37,817 nucleotides of DNA from CAZFLD01 sp964519835 (lineage in GTDB: Bacteria > Spirochaetota > Spirochaetia > DSM-27196 > CAZFLD01). Within the stretch, counting starts at the first letter, position 1, and every line of letters begins with the position of its first letter. Positions 32,497 through 37,817 of this stretch are shown piece by piece. The notes beneath the pieces were generated by a model. The model did not search any database, was not told where the DNA came from, and saw nothing but the letters and a program-made list of their open reading frames with translations. The DNA lies in assembly GCA_964519835.1 (NCBI GenBank), contig CAZFLD010000039.1, forward strand, positions 1-37,817, given 5' to 3'. Made by a program: the position numbers and the translations under genes.

Positions 32497-33024
32497 ATGG
32501 ACTTCGAGGAGCTGTGGGCCCGCTACCAGAAGCCGATTGCCTACTACGTCGGACGCCTGCTTGGCGGATCGGCCGCCAAAACTTCAATATCGAGAGAGGG
32601 GGAAGACGTGGAGGACATTGTGCAAGACATCATGATAAAGGTCATGAAAAAGGCACGCCGTCTCGAGAAAGGCCGCGGTGTCACAACATGGATGTATCGT
32701 GTGGCGCGAAATCATTGTATCGATCTAAGCCGTCGGCGGGGACGGCACGGCAGGTTGATTGCCTTCGACCCCGAACTCGTAGGCGATGAGTCGCGGGATC
32801 CGGTGCGCGCCACCGAGCACGCTTCCGACAAGGACCTTGTCGACACGTTCCTCGAGAACCAGGAGGAGTCTGATCGGACGATTCTATTTCTCCGCTACTT
32901 CGAGGACCTTGGATACCGCGACATCGCGCGGGTCGTTGGAATGCCGGAGGGGACCGTGCGCTATCGTGTTCACCAGGCCAAGGAGAGACTACGCGACCAC
33001 ATGGAGCGAGCAAATGGACAATAA
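32497..33024 (+). CDS. ECF-type RNA polymerase sigma factor
   Basis: 175 aa. Sigma region 2 (EDVEDIVQDIMIKVMKKARR; VTTWMYRVARNHCIDLSRRR) and region 4 helix-turn-helix (LFLRYFEDLGYRDIARVVGM, PEGTVRYRVHQAKERLRDHM). Start ATG 32497 is placed where the family begins; no strong ribosome site is visible. The stop overlaps the next start by 11 bases, typical for a sigma/anti-sigma pair. Target promoters unknown. Confidence 0.92.
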   Translation: MDFEELWARYQKPIAYYVGRLLGGSAAKTSISREGEDVEDIVQDIMIKVMKKARRLEKGRGVTTWMYRVARNHCIDLSRRRGRHGRLIAFDPELVGDESRDPVRATEHASDKDLVDTFLENQEESDRTILFLRYFEDLGYRDIARVVGMPEGTVRYRVHQAKERLRDHMERANGQ

Positions 33025-33319
33025 AGACGATGTCGACAAGCTTCTGTCGCGGCACCTGAAAGAGGCGGTGGCGGGTCAAGTCGAGTTCCCGCCGCCCGAG
33101 AGAAATCGCAACCGCGGGTGGATTATCAAGACGGCTGTGGCTGCCGTCCTGGTTACGGTACCCGCGTTGTTTCTATCGTCTCTGAATGTCGGAAATCTCA
33201 GCGCCGAGGTTTTTACCGGTCTATATAAAAGAAACGAGACAACAACAACAATTGTCTCCGGCCTTCGCCGGGCAAACGAGTTTGTGTCTCGACTAGCTCA
33301 GGAGGAAAATGATGAGTAA
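33014..33319 (+). CDS. Single-pass membrane protein, putative anti-sigma factor
   Basis: 101 aa. ATG 7 bases after GGAG, overlapping the sigma gene by 11 bases. Cytoplasmic N-terminal ~37 residues (MDNKDDVDKLLSRHLKEAVA), one membrane helix (WIIKTAVAAVLVTVPALFLS) and an external tail of ~45 residues. Position and topology suit an anti-sigma factor. No zinc-binding HxxxCxxC motif is present, so it would be an atypical one. Assignment rests on context. Confidence 0.6.
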   Translation: MDNKDDVDKLLSRHLKEAVAGQVEFPPPERNRNRGWIIKTAVAAVLVTVPALFLSSLNVGNLSAEVFTGLYKRNETTTTIVSGLRRANEFVSRLAQEENDE

Positions 33320-33803
33320 GTTTTATCCCGTATCTGTGTTACTGGCCCTCGCACTCTTTGCCGTCGCCATATCCATGGCAGGGGGAGTGTTCGGCATGTT
33401 TATCAGCATCCCGTCCCTCGTCGTGGTGCTGGTGACCAGTTTTGTGTTGAGCCTGGCTTCGTCGAATCCGGCACAGCTGGGCCGTCACTTTGCTATCGGA
33501 TTTCGATCCGGGCCCCAAGACACGGCCGATCTGAAAAGGGCGTTGGCATACTTCGACGCCTTAGGGCGCTACCTTATTGTGTCGGGACTCGTCGGCACCA
33601 CGATCGGCGCCATCTCCATTCTCGGCACGTTGAATGACGTTGAAACCATCGGCCGCGGGACCGCTCTTGCCTTGACGACGCTCTTCTACGGCGTACTCCT
33701 CTGGATGCTAATAGTGGTGCCGTTTCGCACCGGGCTTCGAAACAAGCTTGCTGAGGTCGCCGTCGATCGCACCCACTGCGGGCAGGCCGAGGCCGAGAGT
33801 TAA
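33312..33803 (+). CDS. MotA/TolQ/ExbB-like membrane protein
   Basis: 163 aa. AGGAGG (33300-33305) is 6 bases before ATG 33312; an ATG one codon earlier would leave only 3 bases. Hydrophobic helices: VSVLLALALFAVAISMAGGV, ISIPSLVVVLVTSFVLSLAS, LIVSGLVGTTIGAISILGTL and LALTTLFYGVLLWMLIVVPF. GMFISIPSLVVVL and the GLVGT...TIGRGTALALTTLFYG block resemble MotA/TolQ proton-channel subunits. It is only about 160 aa, with no MotB/TolR partner nearby. Its place behind sigma and putative anti-sigma suggests membrane-signal coupling (inference). Confidence 0.7.
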   Translation: MSKFYPVSVLLALALFAVAISMAGGVFGMFISIPSLVVVLVTSFVLSLASSNPAQLGRHFAIGFRSGPQDTADLKRALAYFDALGRYLIVSGLVGTTIGAISILGTLNDVETIGRGTALALTTLFYGVLLWMLIVVPFRTGLRNKLAEVAVDRTHCGQAEAES

Positions 33804-34834
33804 GGCATACTCGCGGCGAGGGCGTTGTACTCCGGCTCATAGCCAACCAAATCGCGGGCCCGTCGGATGCATACGAGCGTGTTCTCCGCCGGCGGCGCTT
33901 CCGGTCGTCCAGACTCTCCCCCGTGTCGAACGGCCGGCGTAGGCACATACAGCCGTGCGAGGGATTCGATCGGCAGCTTCACCTCATTTAACGCGGCGTT
34001 GGCAAAGAGGGTGTGGCTCCCGTTGTACTCCGCTGTAGCGCACTTCTCGAATATCTGAGCCGAGTCGCGGGCATCGATCCATGCCCAGAAATCGGTCTTT
34101 TTGATCATAAAGTCCAGTTCGTCGGCGGACATATACTCGGATGCGTCGAACCCGCGTGTCTCATGGAAACCTGCGGCTCCCAACCGTTCGAATTGCCGAT
34201 CCAGGTACGACAGCTTTTCCCTCCGCGACGGATCGTCCAGATCGAGGAGGCCCTTGACGAATCTTAGATGACCTTTTATTCGTTCGCTCCATGATGAGTG
34301 GTCCGTCGTATTGAAGTCGAGGGTTTTCGGCAGCCGAATGCACGCGCCTGAGATGCCTTCTCGGTGCCAAAAGTACTCGGCTGTCTGCTCGACAATCTGC
34401 TTGGAGAACGAGTACGCATCCGTTGTGACGGACAGGTGATGCTCGTCAATCGGGAGGTATTGGATAGGAAAAAGCTTGCGACCAAAGTGGTAGCCCAACG
34501 CGTTGATGGAGCTTGCGCTCACTACTCGCCGGATGCCGTTGGCGGCCGCAGCCTCGTACACGGTAAACGTTCCGCCGGCATTTACGGAGAATACGGTCCT
34601 GCCGGGTCCGCTACCTGGGGACCGGATGGCGGCCAAGTGGATTACCGCCTCGAATCCGCGCATTAACCGGCAGAGCCGGTCGTAGTCGGCAACGTCGCAC
34701 ACCTCGTAGTCTGCGCCGGGCACTTCTGCACCGGGACTTCGTCCAACAACAAGAATTCTGTGGCCATGGTCTGACAGCCGTTGTATGAGCGCCCGGCCGA
34801 CGGAGCCGGTGCCGCCTGTAACAAGTATCTTCAT
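33800..34834 (-). CDS. NAD-dependent epimerase/dehydratase (extended SDR)
   Basis: 344 aa. Rossmann motif GGTGSVG (residues 7-13), AAIRSPG, Ser108 in VSASSIN, and catalytic Tyr141/Lys145 in YSFSK. C-terminal substrate part: RLPKTLDFNTTDHSSWSERI; DFWAWIDARDSAQIFEKCAT; GSHTLFANAALN. Acts on a nucleotide sugar or free sugar acid; the short extended-SDR pattern resembles uronate-dehydrogenase-like proteins, but I would not name it. Its stop overlaps the MotA/TolQ-like gene's stop by 4 bases. Confidence 0.88.
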   Translation of the reverse strand: MKILVTGGTGSVGRALIQRLSDHGHRILVVGRSPGAEVPGADYEVCDVADYDRLCRLMRGFEAVIHLAAIRSPGSGPGRTVFSVNAGGTFTVYEAAAANGIRRVVSASSINALGYHFGRKLFPIQYLPIDEHHLSVTTDAYSFSKQIVEQTAEYFWHREGISGACIRLPKTLDFNTTDHSSWSERIKGHLRFVKGLLDLDDPSRREKLSYLDRQFERLGAAGFHETRGFDASEYMSADELDFMIKKTDFWAWIDARDSAQIFEKCATAEYNGSHTLFANAALNEVKLPIESLARLYVPTPAVRHGGESGRPEAPPAENTLVCIRRARDLVGYEPEYNALAASMP

Positions 34835-34941
34835 AACACAAGTCTACCAGGGATTGATGTGTACTACAGGCCCTTCCGCCTCGGCGTTTTTGCACGCCGG
34901 CATGCGGCACTCGGACGGCAGGGCGGTCGCGACGACTCCAC

Positions 34942-36369
34942 TTACCTGCCCGAGTGATCCTGAAGAACAACTCCCGGGTTTAGAATTCCGTTTGGATCGA
35001 GGGCGTTTTTGATACTTCGTAGCACGTCAATTTGAGCCACCTCCATAACCTCGGGCAGGTATTGAGCTCGTTTCCGACCAATGCCATGCTCACCGCTTAT
35101 CGTACCGCCAAGCGCGAGGACCCGTCGGTAGAGGTCGCGAAGCAATCGGTCGAGGAGATTGAGCCACTTATCTTTGTCCATCGAATCGGGCTGAAATGGA
35201 ACAACGTGGAAGTTGCCGTCACCTGCATGGCCAAAAAAGGGGATCGTGAGTTGGTAGGACCGTCGCAAGTCGTCCACTACTCGCACCAGTTCTACTACCT
35301 TCGAAGGCGGCACCACGACATCCTCATGGGACTGAAGGGGGCCGGCCATACGCTTGGCCCACCATGGCACCATCTTGCGGAGTTTCCAGGCCGACTCGAC
35401 CGCCGCCTCGTCGGTTCCCCGGTCAATGACGGAGCCTCCCGCTTTTTCAACTACCGTGGCCACCTGCGCCAGATCCTCCGCGAGATTCCTGGAGTTATCG
35501 CCGTCCACCTCTACCAGCACATAGGCTTCGGCGTCGGCCGGCAGGGATCGTTTCTGGGACGTGGGTAAAGAGTTGTTGGTGTCCTCCACCGTTGGCCCGT
35601 CAATAAACTCGATTGCCGAGGGCGCGTTCGATAGCTTGGTCTTGAGGAGTGCAATGGACGAAGCAGCGGCATCGGCCTGCGGAAAGGCCGCAAAAAGAAC
35701 CGCTCGGCGGTCCGGCCGGGGAATCACTTTGAGTACGATCTTGGTAAAGAGACCGAGGGTTCCCTCGGATCCGACAAAAAGCTTGAGCAGGTTGTATCCC
35801 GTAACGTCCTTGAGGCGCTTGCCGCCGAGTTGGAGTACCTGTCCCGTTGGTGTCACGACCTCGGCACCGAGCACGTAGTCGGAGGTGACCCCGTACTTTA
35901 CCGCCCGGCCACCGCCGGCGTTCTCCGCAACGTTCCCGCCGATAAAGCAGATGTCCTCACTCATCGGGTAGCCGGCAAAAAACAGACCCTCCGGCTTGAG
36001 AGCCTCGTCGAGTGCGTTTGTGACCACACCGGGCTCCACCACGACCATGAGGTTCTCTGTGTCGATTTCCACGATACGATTCATCCGAGCAAAACTACAG
36101 ACGATTGCGCCCTCGGCGGGCACCGCCGCACCGGCGAGCCCACTGCCGGCGCCTCGCGGGGTCACGGGGGTGCCGGTTTGGTTGGCCCATTGTATTAGCG
36201 CGACGACTTCCTCCGTCGACACCGGAAACACCACGGCGGCGGGACGCCTGTGGTATCGCTCGTCACCTACTTGATCCGAAGAGTGTGCATCGAGGACTTT
36301 GTCATCGTCCGTAATACATCGGCCCTCAAAAATGCTGCGAAGCACGTGGAGAGAAGCGTTAGCCGGCAT
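34942..36369 (-). CDS. FAD-binding oxidase, GlcD/D-lactate dehydrogenase type
   Basis: 475 aa. PCMH-type FAD domain (PAAVVFPVSTEEVVALIQWA; VTPRGAGSGLAGAAVPAEGA; GGNVAENAGGGRAVKYGVTS; VTGYNLLKLFVGSEGTLGLF) and the C-terminal FAD-oxidase domain with FGHAGDGNFHVVPF and GGTISGEHGIGRKRAQYL. Oxidises a 2-hydroxy acid such as glycolate or D-lactate to the 2-oxo acid. The Fe-S (GlcF) and GlcE partners are not in the window, though single-subunit forms exist. A 36-residue ORF with a strong ribosome site overlaps its start by 11 bases, so translation is probably coupled. Confidence 0.93.
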   Translation of the reverse strand: MPANASLHVLRSIFEGRCITDDDKVLDAHSSDQVGDERYHRRPAAVVFPVSTEEVVALIQWANQTGTPVTPRGAGSGLAGAAVPAEGAIVCSFARMNRIVEIDTENLMVVVEPGVVTNALDEALKPEGLFFAGYPMSEDICFIGGNVAENAGGGRAVKYGVTSDYVLGAEVVTPTGQVLQLGGKRLKDVTGYNLLKLFVGSEGTLGLFTKIVLKVIPRPDRRAVLFAAFPQADAAASSIALLKTKLSNAPSAIEFIDGPTVEDTNNSLPTSQKRSLPADAEAYVLVEVDGDNSRNLAEDLAQVATVVEKAGGSVIDRGTDEAAVESAWKLRKMVPWWAKRMAGPLQSHEDVVVPPSKVVELVRVVDDLRRSYQLTIPFFGHAGDGNFHVVPFQPDSMDKDKWLNLLDRLLRDLYRRVLALGGTISGEHGIGRKRAQYLPEVMEVAQIDVLRSIKNALDPNGILNPGVVLQDHSGR

Positions 36370-36469
36370 GTACAGATACCAATTTGGGAACGACGAGCCG
36401 TCCCATCTTGTCCACGTCCACCTTGGCGCATTCCAAAGGAACCCGCGGAAACCCGGCTATTGGATTCAT
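36359..36469 (-). CDS. Tiny leader ORF coupled to the FAD oxidase
   Basis: 36 aa (MNPIAGFPRVPLECAKVDVD onward). GGAGG (36480-36476) is 6 bases before this ATG. Its TAA falls 11 bases inside the oxidase gene, which itself has no ribosome site. It may be a small protein, a translational leader, or the C-terminal remnant of a longer gene. Family not recognised. Confidence 0.5.
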   Translation of the reverse strand: MNPIAGFPRVPLECAKVDVDKMGRLVVPKLVSVHAG

Positions 36470-36644
36470 TGACATCCTCCTCTTTATCACGGTAGCGGCA
36501 AAGCGCCGGCTATCGGTCGGCGGTTCCGTTCCATCAACACGGAGGACCATAACAAATCCGGACGATTTTGTGATGAATCTGCTTAGCAAATTAGCACTCT
36601 AGAATCTCCATTCCGGCAACCACCACGATCCCTGCAGCGGCGGT

Positions 36645-36670
36645 GCTACGGCGGCCGCCGTTCCCGTAGC
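36645..36670. other. Inverted repeat in the divergent intergenic region
   Basis: gctacgg and ccgtagc arms enclose a GC-rich centre (ggcggccgcc is itself palindromic). It lies between the oxidase leader ORF and the RraA-family gene, and could be an operator or an RNA hairpin. Confidence 0.35.
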
Positions 36671-36754
36671 GGCTCCCCCGCCGATTGCCGGAAACGGATC
36701 AGTCCTCGCTTGACCGGCCGGAAATGTGGTACCACTGTAGCCGGAGGACACAGG

Positions 36755-37507
36755 ATGGGTAGAAGGCTAACACATACGGAGCTTCTGCAGCTCAAGCGCT
36801 GGAACACCCCGACCATCTACAACGGATGGGAGGCAATCACCAAACATGATCGAACCAAGGGATGGTTCAACGCGGAAGAAACGCAAGATTTTATGCCGCA
36901 GATGGGACCCATGGTTGGCTACGCGGTTACGCTCACTTGCGAACCGAGTAATCCTGATCACACACAAGACGCCGCCGCGGCGTGGTCGGCTTATCGTGAG
37001 TATGTGGCGTCCATAGCCGGCCCGAAGATTGTGGTTGTGCAGGACCTGGATAAGCCGGCCGTCATCGGGTCCTTCTGGGGCGAGGTCAATGCAAACGTCC
37101 ACCGGGCCCTGGGCTGCGTCGGCACAATTACCGACGGCGCAATCCGTGATGTAGACGAGATGACAAACGCCGGGTTCAAGGCCCTCGCTCGCCGACTTTG
37201 TGTGGGGCACGCCTATGTTACGCCCGTCCGGTGGGGTGTTGAGGTGGTGGTGTTCGGCACTTCCGTCGAGCCGGGACGACTTGTCCATGCCGACAAGCAT
37301 GGGTTTTTGGTGGTACCTCCGGACGAGGAGGATCGAGTCCTAGACGCCTCCGTCTTTATGGACCAAAACGAGTGCAACACGGTGATCGCCGCCGCTCGCG
37401 AGTCAGCAGGACGCTCTCTGGAGGAGACACTTCGTGCGATAAACAAAGCCGGCGCTGAGTTTAGTCGTGCCACCAAAGAACACTTTGGATCAAAAGGGGA
37501 GTGGTGA
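36755..37507 (+). CDS. RraA-family protein (HMG/CHA aldolase-like)
   Basis: 250 aa. ATG 7 bases after GGAGG (36743-36747). Family text: LKRWNTPTIYNGWEAIT, GYAVTLTCEPSN, KIVVVQDLDKPAVIGSFWGE, the diagnostic GTITDGAIRDVDEMTNAGFK and VEVVVFGTSVEPGRLVHADK. Conserved Arg and Asp of DGAIRD line the metal/pyruvate site of 4-hydroxy-4-methyl-2-oxoglutarate aldolases. Such proteins cleave 4-hydroxy-2-oxo acids or act as RNase E regulators. Beside a 2-hydroxyacid oxidase, an organic-acid catabolic role is more likely (inference). Divergent from that oxidase. Confidence 0.85.
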   Translation: MGRRLTHTELLQLKRWNTPTIYNGWEAITKHDRTKGWFNAEETQDFMPQMGPMVGYAVTLTCEPSNPDHTQDAAAAWSAYREYVASIAGPKIVVVQDLDKPAVIGSFWGEVNANVHRALGCVGTITDGAIRDVDEMTNAGFKALARRLCVGHAYVTPVRWGVEVVVFGTSVEPGRLVHADKHGFLVVPPDEEDRVLDASVFMDQNECNTVIAAARESAGRSLEETLRAINKAGAEFSRATKEHFGSKGEW

Positions 37508-37583
37508 CGGCTGCAAGTGAGGCGACAAACGCGGTACCGGGTGCGAGGCGTCGCTGTTTAGCAGCACGATCCGGTTAACCCGG

Positions 37584-37817
37584 TCATCGACTGTGCGCCG
37601 GAAACGCGTTGCCCGCCTCAACCCCCAGTTGGAACGCCGCCGGCAGGCCCTCGGGTGTTGCCGTGATGTAGTCAACTCCGACTTCGGCCAGGTTCACCTC
37701 CGGTTGGCCGCCGCGGTGTCGAGGAGCCTTCCCGCGAGATTGGCGTCGGCCCAAGATCGGTCTGTTTTTCGAACCGCAAAAAGGAGCCTGCGGCCGAGTT
37801 GTCGGGCCCCGTCGCCC
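37584..37817 (-). pseudogene. Short decayed coding remnant at the window edge
   Basis: One minus-strand frame reads ARQLGRRLLFAVRKTDRSWA, DANLAGRLLDTAAANRR and stops. A second frame continues with EVNLAEVGVDYITATPEGLP, AAFQLGVEAGNAFPAHSR and TGA at 37586. The two together look like the C-terminal end of one protein broken by a frameshift near 37695. No family recognised. The rest of the last 310 bases shows nothing else. Confidence 0.35.

Noticed and set aside
37572..37579. GGTTAACC palindrome as an operator
   Set aside because: An 8-base palindrome lying at the end of a decayed remnant with no promoter nearby; expected by chance.
1..37817. tRNA, rRNA, transposase or phage genes
   Set aside because: None recognised on either strand; no cloverleaf, integrase or insertion-sequence text was found by reading, though short or degenerate ones could be missed.

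Overview
Organism: a G+C-rich bacterial fragment (near 60% G+C by eye). The genes present are a GH2 beta-galactosidase, a UPF0182 membrane protein, a methyl-accepting chemotaxis protein without a C-terminal tethering pentapeptide, a standalone MotA/TolQ-like protein next to an ECF sigma factor, and a coiled-coil tandem-repeat protein with a C-terminal membrane anchor. This mix would fit a free-swimming or host-associated member of the Spirochaetota. That placement is inference: no rRNA or marker gene is in the window. Several loci are visibly decaying (transporter permeases, an ABC ATPase, a ferredoxin/SucD-like pair, a second chemotaxis receptor, a lipoprotein, an AraC fragment), while neighbouring genes are tightly packed and intact. 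This suggests recent loss of function in part of the genome.

Layout. 1-4352: the 3' portion of lacZ, convergent with a secreted protein carrying two pre-peptidase C-terminal (PPC) type domains. 4827-5391: a repeat-rich coiled-coil membrane protein interrupted by a 100-base assembly gap that falls exactly on a 75-bp repeat boundary. 5606-9884: a gene graveyard. It holds permeases of the DppB/DppC type, an intact LacI-family regulator, a well-formed promoter with repeated palindromic operators, then remnants of an OppD-type ATPase, a ferredoxin and a succinyl-CoA-ligase alpha-like protein.

9924-17104: the most unusual intact block. Six genes on the + strand are packed with overlaps or a 12-base gap: a citryl-CoA-lyase-like protein, an alpha/beta-hydrolase esterase, two ADP-ribosylglycohydrolase (ARH/DraG) family proteins, a fusion of a glycosidase-like barrel with a formylglycine-generating-enzyme-like domain, and a third, larger ARH-family protein. 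The second ARH protein lacks one metal ligand, and the FGE-like domain lacks the copper-binding cysteines. I infer a catabolic or salvage pathway acting on N- or O-ribosides or decorated sugars. The substrate cannot be read from sequence.

17101-23267: a small membrane protein and a UPF0182 protein (- strand), a NarL/LuxR-type response regulator (+) separated from UPF0182 by a perfect palindrome, and a hydantoinase/oxoprolinase-type protein. 23367-30016: an AraC remnant, an L-fucose/L-arabinose-isomerase-like enzyme, an intact chemotaxis receptor, a VOC-fold protein, an aldo/keto reductase, then remnants of a second chemotaxis receptor and of a lipoprotein running into each other. 30072-32415: a YoaP-like GNAT acetyltransferase and an AraC-GyrI regulator with a small overlapping upstream ORF. 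32497-33803: an ECF sigma factor, a single-pass membrane protein (putative anti-sigma) and a MotA/TolQ-like protein in overlapping order. 33800-37507: an NAD-dependent epimerase, a GlcD-type FAD oxidase with a tiny coupled leader ORF, and a divergent RraA-family protein. The last 230 bases hold a short decayed coding remnant.

Recurring themes are Ala/Gly/Pro/Thr-rich disordered inserts within otherwise ordinary enzymes, convergent genes whose stop codons overlap by exactly 4 bases, and short start-stop overlaps within operons.
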